Assembly (NCBI GenBank): GCA_002118135.1
Contig: BDIU01000307.1
Location: forward strand, 22,165 to 86,164
From: Trebouxia sp. TZW2008
Taxonomy: Eukaryota; Chlorophyta; Trebouxiophyceae; Trebouxiales; Trebouxiaceae
Direction of reading: 5' to 3'
Length of the DNA: 64,000 bases
Shown here piece by piece: positions 11,501 to 23,000 of this stretch. A program made the translations under genes and the position numbers. Each line of letters begins with the position of its first letter. Within the stretch, counting starts at the first letter, position 1. The notes below the pieces were generated by a model. That model was not told the origin of the DNA, ran no database searches, and saw only the letters and a list, made by a program, of their open reading frames with translations.

Positions 11501-14500
11501 CCTGGAAGCCTGGCAGCTGCCTAGCAGATGAATGGTGCTGTGCAAACAGATAAGGTTGAGCATGCTCAGACAGCTATAGCTTTGCTTTGCAGAACAGTGC
11601 ATGCAAGATGTATAATGCTGTCTGCATTGCTTGCAACACCCCTGGACTGTGATACAAGTTGTCATGTGCTAAGTTCATCTTATTCTGTTGACCAGTACCC
11701 ATATCAATGCGCTTCAACGGCGGACATATAAAAAGCCATGACTGCTTGACATATTTTGTTACAAAGCCAACAGGCTATCTGCCAGCCAGCTGGAATGCAG
11801 CTTGAGCCCTAATAGCAGGCCAGCACAACACAGTCCCAAACACAAGACAAAGGTGGTGAACAGCAATGAGTCACAAACAAAAGAGACATTGGAAGCAGGC
11901 ACCTGTATATTGAGGCTGTCATAGTGTTCAGCTGGCTGTGCTCTGAGGTCGTCCAAAGCACTGCCAGCTCTCATGCGCCACTCAGCCTGTAGGTCATCAC
12001 TCATCCCTGCAGTGTGACCCTGAGTCTGACCAGAATCTGCCTGCTCTTTGGCCTGCAGCATTCAGAGGTCAATGTCAACACTGTCTGAACCGCATTGCAT
12101 TAAGACTGCTAACATTACAGTATTCAGGTGATTGGGCTTTGCCAGCCCTCACACACCACTCAGCCTGTAGGTCGTCAAACATTCCTGCAGTCTGACCCTG
12201 AGTCTGACCAGAATCTGCCTGCTCTTTGGCCTGTAGCAACCACAAGTTCTCAAGTTCTGGGCTGACCGTGGCCATTTCCTATGCAATGTTGACAATTCTG
12301 CAGAGCTTGTTCGTCTTGCAGCTGTGTGACCTTGCTTCCGAGTAGGTTATCTGGGCGTTGTGCTGATTGAGCAGATTTGTAACAGCGTGGTCACCGCTGC
12401 CTTTGCCCTGTGAAGGGTTGCAGAAAGCTGCAAAAGGCTTATTTTGAGGGCAGCTATGCACATTGCTCACATGGTTGTGTAGGATGTGCAAATCACCCTA
12501 GGATTGTGCTTGAGAACAGGTATTGCACAGCTTTATGCAAACTTGAGCAACCCTCATTTGGCAGATGTTGCAGCATGCATGAGCGGCCTCTGCCAAGGTG
12601 TAGACTTTCCACCCCACAAATACATACAAGCCACAGCACACCTGCTTGCGGCCTGTCTCAGTGTACTATAAGCTGCACCTTAAGGCAAAATGCTTGCAGC
12701 AATGGTGCAGCATTGGTGGCAAACATGGCTCATTCTAGCATCACTCGTGTCACTGTGTCAAATTGTGACTTAGTACAAGTGCCCACCTGGCGTGCCAAGC
12801 GCACTGCCTGAGCAACGTCTTCAGCAGTTTGCTGCTGGCTGTCATCACCAGGCAAGCCCTCCACCACCACTGCAGCATGACGGTTGATGTCTTGAATGAT
12901 GCCATCCTGAATATGCCCCCTGCTTGGATCCTGGCAACACACACATACAGATGCCTTGATGCTAAGAGCCTCGGTTTGACTCATGGTTTTGCTGCATGCT
13001 GGGTGATGTCCTGGATGCAGCAATGTTGAATCTGCCCTTGACTGAAGTGTTAGCAGCACACAATTTTTGCACATTGCAACCTTCTGCAAGTGCGACCTGT
13101 GTAATGCTTAGATTGCAATGCTTGGATTGCCTAGATGCTTCAGTGCTGTGCTATTGTAAGCCTGAGTTTGCACTGCAGACTTGCTGGCGCAAGCATGTGT
13201 AGCTCTTGGTTGCAGACCCCTAGCAGCAAGATAGCAAGTGAGGTGTAGAACTTGCATCAGGCATTGCTGCAGCGCAACAGGGGCTGCGTTGGCTGAGTCA
13301 TCAGTGCTGGGACCAGAATAGCTCAGCAGAAGCAGAGAATAGGTCAGCAACTGGCAAGCACAAAACTATTCAAGTGTTGATTACTGCATACACCAAACCA
13401 ACATCATACGCTGCTTTTGTGTCTTATCCTGCTGGAGTCTTGAGCTGTAGCACCTTCACTACACTTATAACCAGTCATCATGCATTCAACGCCGACGCAA
13501 CACAGCGCCTGGCTATACTGTTGTGTTGCCTTTGTGTCTTACCCGGCTGGTGTCTCGGGCTGTGGCACCTTCGCTGAACCTGTCAAAGGTATCAGCAGCT
13601 AGGTTCACGGTGGGATCCACGCGCCGGATTTTGGCCCTGTTCTGCTGGAGCTGCTCATCTGGTCGCATGTGCTGCCTGAATAGCTCATCATCTTCTGCTA
13701 ACTCCAAGGCAGCTGCTCTGTCGCCTGCCTCTGCCTTGGCCCTCAGACTCTACACAGACAGCAATAGCATTGACAGTGATAATTCTGTCACATGTGCCGG
13801 CACAAGCGCTGCGTGTGAGTGACCCAAGTCCTGTTCTGCTTGAGCTGCTCGCTAGGGCGCATGTGCTGCCAAAACAGCTCATCATCTTCTGCTGACTCCA
13901 AGGCGGCTGCTCTGTCACCTGCCTCCGCAATGGCCCTCAGACTCTACACAGACAGGGCTGCATTGCTCTTGATACAATACTTAATTTTGTTGACAGGTTT
14001 GGCATGTCTGAAGGTGTGTATGGCCTTCAGTCCTGTCTGGCCAATCTAGCTTGTTTCAGGCGTCTGCGAGTCTGTCAGGGCTGCATTGCATGCCCCTTTG
14101 CAGCAAAATGTAAGACAGCATGATGCTCGCCCTTTCAGCTTGCAAAGCATGGCGATTAAGAGCACTGTTCATTGTACAGATCACAGAAGGTGCAATTTGA
14201 AAGCTGTGAGTCTAATGCTTGCCAACCGCTTGCATTGGGTGCCTGAGGCATCAGTAGCTTGACCATAGACCAGTCAAGTCACACAAACAATGCACTTGCA
14301 TCAGGGTGCATCTGTGATGCTTTGCAGCACGTGTAATTCTTAACCAAGATACAACACAGCTCGTTGTTGATGTCAAAGCGGGTTGAAGGTGACTTGCCCA
14401 GCTCAACTGTTTGTAGGCTTTCATATGTCAGCTTGAGACCAGAGACGCTGACATTTGCATCTATGATCATCAAAGGCTGCAAAGACAGGCCTTTGCACTG

Positions 14501-16446
14501 TATCTGCAGCCGCTAACAGCCGAAGATGACAAATGCCAACACTCTGAAACATGACTGACATGCAAAAGCCAATGCGTCTCACTGGTTGTGTGATGCAATG
14601 CTGAAAGCCTCAAAATGCAGATGTAGCATACCCATGTTCAGAATCAGGCCAGAATGCGCAAGAACTGCAAGCAGGCCTTGACTGCCTTGAAACTTTGTTG
14701 ATTTTGCCTTTTGCGGCATCTGTGTGCTGCCTCAGGTTCTTTTGGCAAACACTTTGACACTGTTTGCTGTTCCTGACTATCCTCTTGATGTTTCGCCAAA
14801 TCGGTACCATCTACACTAGAATCATCCAGTGAATCGAAAGCAGATGTATAGCTCAGGCTCGGGAGCCAGACGTGACTCATTGGACTTCTTGGCTTGAAAG
14901 CACCGGTTAAAGTGTCTAGCAAACACATGAAGGACAAGCAGCACCAACAGAAGCAGCAACAAGATGAGCAGCACCATCATGAGCAATAACAAGCGATCTG
15001 CATCTACAAGGGTAGCAAGACTGACCTGCCTGTTGAGCTCATTCTTGAAGAAGCGCTTCCAGAAAGCCTTTTCATCCATGATGCCTGGCACATTGGCCAT
15101 GAAAGCCCGATGCACATGAGGCTTCTCAGCAAAGATCTGCTGCACACCCTCTGGCGTCACCTGATACCGCACCTGTCACAGCATGACAAGAGCTTGGTGC
15201 AGCATGCGACTCAGGTCATGATTTGACATATGGTCATGACTTGAAAGCCACTAGCCAGGGTGCTGAAGCAGCTGCCATCGTGGAGGATGATGATGATTCA
15301 CGATTGAACAGAACTGCAGATGCCGTGGCATGCATGCAGCGCAAAGCGAGGTGCTCTGCACAAGCTAGAAAGTGTAGACCGCTCAGCAATGCATACGATC
15401 AATATGGGGCGTGACAAAGGAAAGATGGTCTCATGTATACAGCAATGTTTGCAATGCAAGTCTTGCCATCAGCAGAAGGTTTTTCCTGATATGTGAGACA
15501 GACTAGATTACCTAACATGTGTGGAGGTATTCACAGTGCTAGTCATGCCCTCAGCAGTAAGTCCCTCTGGCACATGAGACAGCCAAGATGGACTAGAATA
15601 AGAAGGGACACTCACAGTGTTAGTCTTGCCATCAGCAGAAGGTCTGACAGCCAGCAGCATGGCATTGCCCACGCCTGCTTTCTGCTTCTGACCGCCTGAT
15701 TCAGCCTGCTGCTTGCGAAGCAGATGCTGCCTGCCTGCCCAGAATTCCTGCTCGCTGATGCTGCCAGACTGCGTGACAAGCTCGTCAAAGAGAGCATTCA
15801 GATCCCTGCAATTTCAATAGTCGCAAGTCAATTGCTCGTGTCATGGAGCTGCCTTATACAGACGCCTTTTGAGCAGCTTATGTCTTGTGCAAGCGATGTG
15901 CAAAGAAGGGGTATGCTGTATGCACGTTGCTGCTTGCTGGAACTGGACTTCATGTTTGCATCAAAGCTGAACTCACTTGTCAGATGCCAGCAGCTTCTGT
16001 TTGATAGCAATCAGGGCAGGTGGTCCTGAAAAGTGTCCTGAAGCTCGCGGTCGGGCTGCATTTTGAAGTTGCTGAACAAGCCTTGTCAAAGTGTCCACAA
16101 CAGCATCACGGTCCTCTATAGTATCAAATTGGAAAACCAGAAAGGAAGCTTTGAGAGGAACACGCAGCATAGGCTTATATTTGGCACGCTGCAACTGACC
16201 TGCAGTACAAGATGCACTTGGCCTGACTTAGATGAGATCAGGCTTTCTAGCCACGGTTTCAGAGATTGACTGACCTGAGATGCTAGCAATTTGTGCTGCA
16301 ATGTCTTCTGCAGCATCTGGTGTGTTTGGTTTCCAGGTCAGCTGTGTCAGAGAGATGGAAAGAACACCCGGAATCTGCTTTTTTGGAGGCTGCTGGGTGA
16401 GCAAGGTAGCTCGTGTTGTGAGCAAAAGCTGACTGGTGGAGACCAT
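8534..16446 (-). CDS. TFB1: TFIIH core subunit p62 (TFB1/GTF2H1)
   Basis: Eleven minus-strand exons close perfectly in frame to 594 residues: 16446-16275, 16199-15977, 15805-15616, 15172-15026, 13749-13543, 12930-12787, 12052-11903, 11096-10944, 10141-9906, 8951-8876 and 8620-8534. p62 is a structural subunit of TFIIH, which opens promoters for RNA polymerase II and works in nucleotide excision repair. Exons 1-2 form the N-terminal PH domain (ending QFDTIEDRDAVVDTL). Two BSD domains follow, with signatures SEQEFWAGR (exon 3) and DEKAFWKRFFK (exon 4). The conserved core has KIRRVDPTVNL (exon 5), DINRHAAVVVEG (exon 6) and SLNIQ joined to DPRRYFEQ (exons 7-8). The C-terminal helix ELLRHFWACLP is in exon 9. 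Length matches plant p62 (~590 aa). Almost every intron carries decayed partial copies of an adjacent exon. The gene is divergent from TMEM115, about 500 bp away. Confidence 0.95.
9401..10022 (-). repeat. Five tandem copies (~130 bp) of the 3' part of p62 exon 9 with its donor
   Basis: The functional copy spans about 9900-10022. Further copies lie downstream in the transcript at about 9766-9890, 9631-9754, 9503-9620 and 9401-9487 (spacing 128-135 bp). Each repeats the codons for HFWACLPLTTQPRKDKAA; several keep TATGACAG|GTAAG-like donors, while frames decay (internal stops, shifts, substitutions) away from the functional copy. All copies contain the exon end and donor but none continues into the upstream half of the exon. 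Confidence 0.9.
10200..10330 (-). repeat. Decayed copy of the p62 exon 9 5' edge, upstream of the exon
   Basis: Blocks such as CCCTGCTCG, GTGTGCTC.GCATG and the downstream CTCAGCTT..C.CTTGACTGC repeat the sequence around 10080-10195 (exon 9 start, acceptor and intron end) at an offset of about 134 bp. The frame is destroyed. Confidence 0.75.
10768..10885 (-). repeat. Copy of the 3' part of p62 exon 8 with donor, downstream of the exon
   Basis: The minus strand repeats GRPAEDLSVVDSLRAMEP and MDSAAAKQ followed by the same GTCAGC donor, 164 bp downstream of the functional exon end at 10944. The copy is still open over this stretch but lacks the exon's beginning (DPRRYFEQ) and an acceptor. Confidence 0.85.
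11151..11300. repeat. Three tandem 50-bp repeats in a p62 intron
   Basis: Units starting at 11151, 11201 and 11251 share AAGGGTCA, CAAAAGACTGCAC and ATATACCAGGCA with exact 50-bp spacing and few differences. They are not related to either flanking exon. Confidence 0.9.
12140..12240 (-). repeat. Copy of the p62 exon 7 5' edge, upstream of the exon
   Basis: The minus strand repeats QAKEQADSGQTQG and DDLQAEW, with acceptor-like CTGTAG in place of CTGCAG, 178 bp upstream of the functional acceptor. After the shared block the copy diverges into unrelated codons. Confidence 0.85.
13005..13060 (-). repeat. Decayed copy of the p62 exon 6 5' edge, upstream of the exon
   Basis: The minus strand reads approximately IQHCCIQDITQHAA against IQDGIIQDINRHAA in the functional exon at 12930. 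The acceptor region is degraded. Confidence 0.6.
13820..13962 (-). repeat. Copy of the p62 exon 5 5' edge, upstream of the exon
   Basis: The minus strand repeats the acceptor TGTCTGTGTAG, then codons for SAEDDELFWQHMRP and EQLKQNR, about 194 bp upstream of the functional exon (13749). It then leaves the exon and shows no homology to the second half (KIRRVDP). Confidence 0.9.
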
Positions 16447-16944
16447 GGTAGCGATCTAGAGCTGATCCGACAGAGTAAGGCATGCCCTGAGCTGAATTCA
16501 AGCTGTAATCTCCTCAACTCACTATACTCAAGAAGCAGCGTGTTCAGGCAAGTGCTAGCGACGCGCTGCTATGCATCGTTTACCCGCTAGCGTTAGGTCA
16601 TGCCTTTCGGCACCTGCATGCAGGCCGTGGCAGCATATGCGCATCACAGAGCCCACGGTGGCTTCGCGCAAGTCCTGTCACGACAGCACCCTACAGTGGA
16701 AAGTGCATTTTGACACAGCCAATGCTGATCACTCTTGGCGCAATCACGGAAAAGTTAGCACAAACGCGTTGTACATGGTGCTCGGTTGCCCCCTTCCGCT
16801 CGTCACATGCTCTTGACCCCTCCACTGCTGAAGCTGGCTCAACTTTGACGCACGCCTGACGTATCGGGCTTTTGTCTCGTCCATTCGGCTGCATTCGTTC
16901 ATGTTGATGCGATTGGCACTCATGCGCTGACGGGCATAGCCTCT
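16447..16944. promoter_or_regulatory. Divergent upstream region shared by p62 and TMEM115
   Basis: The two start codons are back to back, 498 bp apart. No gene is seen inside. A bidirectional promoter is inferred from the arrangement only; no clear TATA box or named motif stands out. Confidence 0.5.
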
Positions 16945-18993
16945 ATGGACGGCCATCAGCTACCTGGTGGTTCGAACTTCACCTTCAACTTCACTAAGCT
17001 TTCGAAGGCTATCGCAGCCGTCTTGTGTGTCGGCTACGTATTGCAGCTTGTTGCGCCCTCATCGCGCGAATATCTAACCCTTGTGCCGGGCAGGTCAGCC
17101 ACTGCATCTCGCTGATCAGCACCCGACCGCGCTCCAAGCAAGGAAACTCTGAACAAGTACACGACCGATGTATGATCGCGCAGGACCATCCCTTGTGTTT
17201 GGAATGTGTTCACAGCAGGCTTGATCGAGACAGACGTTTTCAGAGTCAGTAGGTCAAGCCCAACCTGACTTATCATAGCGCAGTGGAAAGTTATTGAAAT
17301 GCTGCCTGTTGCAATGCAGCTGCTTTTGAGCTTGGTGGGAGTGTTGGTCCTCGCAAAGGTTGTTGAGCCCGTGTGGGGCTCAAAGGGGCTTTTGCTCTTT
17401 ACAGCTATAGTCAACTTCTGGACAGGCTTCAGCACATTTGTCCTTTTATACTTGCTTTACACAGTAGACAGGACAGGAGACCTGCTGTAAGTGTGAGCAG
17501 CTTGTCTTTGAACTCTTGCTGGTTCCCAGCATGCTTCCACAAGGCACTGAACAAAACAGCCGGTCTATAGGTACACAGAAATATGTGGTTTCCAAGGCGT
17601 TTTTGCTGGTTTGTTGGTGGGCCTCAAGCAGATTATGCCAGAAAATGATGTCACATTACTTGGCTACGTCAAGTTCAGGGCAAAGGTAATACTACATTTG
17701 CTCAGCTGTTGCGCACCTGCACCTGCATTGGTCACTTCTTCTGTTGCTTTAATCACTTCTGGTCATTATCTTTGGTTCTGATTCTGAGTGTCATTGCTAT
17801 GCAGCACCTCCCAGGCATTTTTGTCCTGTTGACAATCACAGGCGCTGTGATTTTGGGCTCTGTCCTGAAGACGGTGCCATTTGTTTTGTTCGGGTCGTAT
17901 GTGTCCTGGTTCTACCTACGCTTCTTCCAGACCAAGTCAGAAGCCTCCCTTAAGTAAGCTGCTGAAAATGTGCACCATGCAAAAGCCAGCAGCATGTGTC
18001 CTGCTTGCAAGCTCAGCTCACTTAATAAGTGTTAGCTGTTCTTTTCCTTCAAGACCTCTTGGCATTGTTCACCAGGGCACGCTGTTTTGCCTTGCATATT
18101 GGTTCTGGTCAGTGTTCATACATTTTGAACAATAAACATATTGCAAAGCCTTTGTGTATTGTTAGGTGTGCCGAGATTTCTGCCTGTAGCTGTCTGTCAG
18201 ACTGACATCAACTTGATCAAGGTCTCAGGTTATCTCTGCTTTCAGAGGCTCTCCTCATGAAAGTATCATGACCACATGTTTGTGCTTTCTGATTGAGCCT
18301 TTTGAATGCAGGGGTGACCCCAGTGATGAGTTCAGGTTTGCAACTTTCTTCCCAGCGCCTCTACAACCAGCAGTGGACAAGGTTGCAGGCCTGTGCAGTC
18401 AAGTGTTCAGAGTAGGGCTGCAGCAACAAGCTGCTGCCAGAGCAGACTCAGGCAGCTCGTACACGCTTAACAGCGCGCCTTTGCCTGGCTCTGACAATGC
18501 TGAAGCGGCGCGGCGAAGGTAAGGACTGGCTTACAAAGTTGCACAAAGAAACCTTCAACAAGCATGAATTATTGTTGCCATCGTGGACAGTGACGAGCCA
18601 TTGCCGCAGACCTTTGTTGTCAAACTCTGCATGCTGCAGCAACCTGCTGTTTCAACAGCAGAGATCAGCAAGGTTGCATCAGCATCAACGCCAGCTGCGT
18701 CAATGTTCTCAAAGTCCATTCTGAAAAGCAAAACAAACAGCTGAGCTTGCTGCTGTTCTGACACAGGGCTCAAACACGTTGGCTATGCATGAGTTGTCTG
18801 CTGGGCAGCTGATTGCAGTTGCACAGCTGCAATCCTGTGCTGCAGGGAAAGAGGAGCGCGTGCACTGGAGGAGCGATTAGGCAAGAAGGCCACAGCCAGC
18901 AAACAGGTGTCAAGACCTGCAACACCAGAGCAACCACCAGACATTGAGGCGCCTGCGCCCCCAGCCGCAGACTCAGAGCCATCTGCAGAATGA
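16945..18993 (+). CDS. TMEM115: TMEM115-like Golgi membrane protein (rhomboid-like fold, DUF1751)
   Basis: Seven plus-strand exons join to 343 residues: 16945-17093, 17184-17244, 17284-17486, 17571-17685, 17805-17953, 18312-18518 and 18846-18993. Human TMEM115, about 350 aa, is a Golgi membrane protein linked to retrograde traffic and glycosylation; it lacks rhomboid catalytic residues. Family landmarks in order: YLTLVPG after the first segment, PCVWNVFTAGLIETDVF, VVEPVWGSKGLLLF, GVFAGLLVGLKQIMPE, SYVSWFYLRFFQTK, DEFRFATFFPAPLQP, then a cytosolic tail with LPGSDNAEAARRR and ALEERLGKK. Exon 7 was found because it restores ALEERL after the RRR junction. An unspliced reading would stop at 18522. 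A tail copy of the last exon follows at about 19115. Confidence 0.92.
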
Positions 18994-20072
18994 CATAAGC
19001 CACAGGAACAGGCAGAGGATGCACAAATTTTGCCCACAGAAAGATGAAGAAAAACAAAAGTAGAAAGCTCTGCCATTCGGCAGCATAATAGGCACCTCTG
19101 TGAGTGGAGGCAGCCCGGGTGCAGAATGACATCGGTCACAGAATAAGGCCAATGATGCAAAACTGTTGCCCACAGAAAAAGCCAATGATGCAGAAGGTTT
19201 GCTCTGCAGTATGTGTGCAAAATGGTCTTGACAGTTGATATGTATGCAGGACTGTACGCTGACCCACCATGATTCCCACAGCCGCTGCAAATGCATGCAA
19301 GTGTCATTGAAAGCTGCAGCATGCCTTCACATTGATACAGTTCGGTACACGTAATGTTCTGTTATTGCTGGGCTTGGTCACGCTGCTTATGCTGATGTGT
19401 AGTCTGGTGCCCCGCTTGAGCAGTTGATTGCCTGCAGTTTTTTGCATCTCATCGCGCCTTTCGAACTGAGTTCTGTGCGTGCAGCCCTTGGGACATGCAG
19501 CACCAAACATGTAGACAACAATCGACAGCACGTGCAAGCAACTCATCGTCAGCATACTGCAGTTGGATCAGCACTTGTTGCGCATTCATATACAGTATTA
19601 TTATGCATTCATTCTCGTGTTGTCCCCTAATGTTGACCAGTTCCTCTCAAATTACATGTGGACCTCATGTGGTCCCCAGACAAGGGTGCAAAGCTACAAC
19701 ACAGCATGTGATGCTGAAAATGAGTTTGTCAAAGACATCCTGATGACAGTTTGAAGAAAATATATGAAACGGGCCTAAAGCGAGCAGCAAACAAGCAGCA
19801 TTGCTTGTCATGATGATACTTGGAACCAACCACACAGAAGATCAGCGGATCAACATGCTTTGATCTGCGTCACATCAAAAGTGTTCTTGATACAGAAACA
19901 AAGCCCTACATATGAGCGTCACTACTCTTTTCTCTTATTCATCTCATCAAATGCTGCAATTCTCAATGAAACAAGCTCTCCAGCAGATCATACTGCAGGG
20001 AACCAAAATCGCTACAAGGCATTTGAACGCATTGCAGGGTCTAACTTTTGCCTGTAATGTGAAAGTGAGCAA
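18994..20072. other. Convergent intergenic region TMEM115/BOR with a copy of the TMEM115 stop region
   Basis: The block around the TMEM115 stop (GCAGAATGACAT through TTGCCCACAGAAA, 18984-19046) recurs at about 19119-19182, without the preceding coding part. Another GCCAATGATGCA block follows at 19180. The rest (19.2-20.07 kb) shows no gene I can support. Confidence 0.6.
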
Positions 20073-23000
20073 TCACTTCTGAAGGTGTCCTGACAAATCT
20101 GAAAGCTCCGTGGATGGAGATCTTTGGTCTGAGTGTGGGTTCAATGAGCGTGAGCTGCCTGGCTGTTCACCCGAGTAGCCATGCCTCAGCTTTACAGAGT
20201 CACGCGCCATGTGATGTTTGGGTTGATGCTGCGCAAACTCTGCATCGTCTTGTGCTGGTGTCGCCTCACCCTGCAACAATGGGTCAATTGATCATACAGA
20301 ACAAAGAGTCTTTCAAAAACCTGGATGTTTCCGCACACTGCACCAATTAACCACACCTGAATAGATGAGACACAGAAACACCAGTATTGATTGACGAAGC
20401 AAACATCGGCCAGTTTGTCATACCATACCAAATGATCCAGAACACACAGCTTACGTATTCTCAAACAGGATGAATGATCCTCAAACAGGATGAATGATCT
20501 GCAGATTGGCCAGCACTCAAAAGGGCATAACCGGCGGGGCTTGCAGCATAATGCCCAGTGGCAAAATGGTTCATCAGCACAGCAACCGAAATCTGACACC
20601 CTGCAAGGGCTGACTCACGTTTGACAAGTTTAAGAGAGGCAATCGAACATGTGCATGCAACATGCTAGCATGCTGCAATAAGTTGGCAAGCTGATACAGT
20701 AAGCTCTCTTTGTAAGGACACTCAATATAAGGACAATGCCATTGATAATCAATCACTACACTCTGACTGCAGTGGTCCCTCTGAGTAAGGACAATTCAAT
20801 GCAAGAACAAATTTCTTGGTAATCAAAGCAGTCATTACAAAGAGAGTTTGCTGTAGTGTGTGTGTTGCTTACCAACTCTGCGCTGTCTGCAGTTTCCCTG
20901 ACAGCTTTTTCTTGACCGTTGGGTGGTGCCTCCTCATACTCAGCTGCATCCAGCTCATGCAACGAGTGTCGGGAAAAGATGAACGGCATGATGTACTGCC
21001 TGATGGGCACCAAAGCTATAATCATGACAGGGAAGATGACTCCAACAATCTGCAGCAGCAGTCATCAACTGCTCAACAAGCTTACATGCATGTGCTGACG
21101 CACTCAAATGAGGCTTGCTATGGTTGCAACATGTATGCGCTGTACCCATTGCATATTCAATGATGGGAGCCTACGAGCATGAGTCCTTATGCAAGGCGCA
21201 GACTATCACGTCATTGCCCCATAAAAGCATCACAACAGCAACAACGCTATGAGGGACGGCAAAAGGCCCCAACTTGAGCTGTTGATTGAGTGTCTAGGCA
21301 GTTGAGCATCTGATTCAGTGACTGAGTAGCAGTGCTTACCCCAGTCCAAGAAGCCACCACATACACACCAGCCAAGCCTATGAACTGCAGAACTGTGAAG
21401 AAAGCTATCGTCTGGAAGCGCACAGTCTCAATGAAAGCCACATGTCCTTGACTCAACAACCTGCACAGCAAAGAACAATGGTCAGTCTCTCCGTGACGCT
21501 ACAAGGCTTGAGCATTGATAACAGCCCATTGCCAACACATGTGATCTACAACTGCACAGCATAGCATAACTCGAGCTGGTGAGACAATAGCATATCCCAG
21601 CCTCAGACTCGGCCTCAGCCTGAGCATCAGACAGACTCTGATCCATTGTCAAAAACAGACCAGACTCTTTGACGTATGGGCACATGCATGTGGCATCACC
21701 TGGAGCACTGGCTATGGTCAGGATCCAGCAGCAACAGATGCTGACAGATCTCAGACTTGAACCTCAGACACAGTTGTCAACGCACAACTGCAGGCATTGG
21801 GTACGCTTGTAGTTGTGACTCTTGTCAGTGTTCAAGAGCAGAATGCGCTGCCAGAAGTGGTTTTGGGGCAGGAGTTCCAGAGCCATGTAGGCAAACACAG
21901 ACCCAGGAGTTTTGACAAATGCACAAACGCAGGCATGTGGCGTCACCTGTAGTACTGGCAACAGCAGAATGCGCTGTCAGAACCGGTTGCCAGGCAAAGA
22001 GACTAGAACCATGTAAGCAGAGTAGCCTCAAAAACATTCATCAATGAACACATGCAGGGTACTGGCTCTTGTCAGTGCCCGACAGCCGATTGTGCTGCCA
22101 GAACTGGTTGCCTGGCAGAGAGTCTGAAATCATATAAGCAAAGTAGCCCCCGAAAAATTCATCAATGCGCAGGCATGTGCCATCACCTGTAGTACTGGCT
22201 CTTGTCAGTGCCCAACAGCAGGATGCGCTGCCAGAACTGGTTGCCAGGCAAAGAGTCCAGAGCCATGTAGGCAAAGTAGCCCCACAGCACCGCCACAGGG
22301 CAGAACTTGATCAGAGGCGTCAAGGCTACGTTCACAGCCACAAGGTTGTCAGAAGTAGTTGATTTGTGGTGTATGGATGTAGAAGGGAGTGTTGTGTAAG
22401 CTGATGGCAATGGGCCACCTACCAGCAAAACATCATGGGCAGCTGTCAATTGGAATCGCAAATGTCGATGCGGGGGGGGGGGGGTCAGTTTGAAGGTTCN
22501 NAATGTGGGTGGGGGGGGGGGGGGGTCAGTTTGAAGGTTCCTTGGGTGGGAGGTTGCAGATGCGCAATGCTCAGCAGCAGACAGTCAGCACTTTCTATGA
22601 TGATTTGGCAAACGTAGAGAGAGCTTGAGAAACAAACACACAGTGCCAAGTAGCAAGACATCAGCAAGTAGCATGACTCCTTCTCAAGCGGACAGTGACG
22701 CTGAGGATTGCTACAGGCAAAGTTGCTTGACAATGCGCACTTCTCAGCAGCAGTTTGTCAACAGGGTGTAAGGTTCTTACGCAGGCAGAGGGCAACCATG
22801 AGGGACTGCAGCATATTGGAAACCCGCTGCTCCTGCACCTCCATGGGCAGCACCTGATCAATCTCCCTCACCAGATCGAAGGGCTCTGCAGCCTTCTTAG
22901 CAGGCGCTATCTCACCTGTTCGGCAGCAGTGCAGTATCTGAGTACCCTTTGCAAATATGGGGTAAGGGGTCAGGGGTGAGGAATGCGCGTTGAGGGGTTA

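Noticed and set aside
16966..16985. tRNA-like GGTTCGAA block
   Set aside because: It lies within the first coding exon of TMEM115, and no acceptor stem or anticodon arm can be drawn around it.
18497..18724. Read-through of TMEM115 exon 6 as an unspliced C-terminus
   Set aside because: The splice to 18846 restores the conserved ALEERL segment after RRR and closes the frame; the unspliced frame stops at once.
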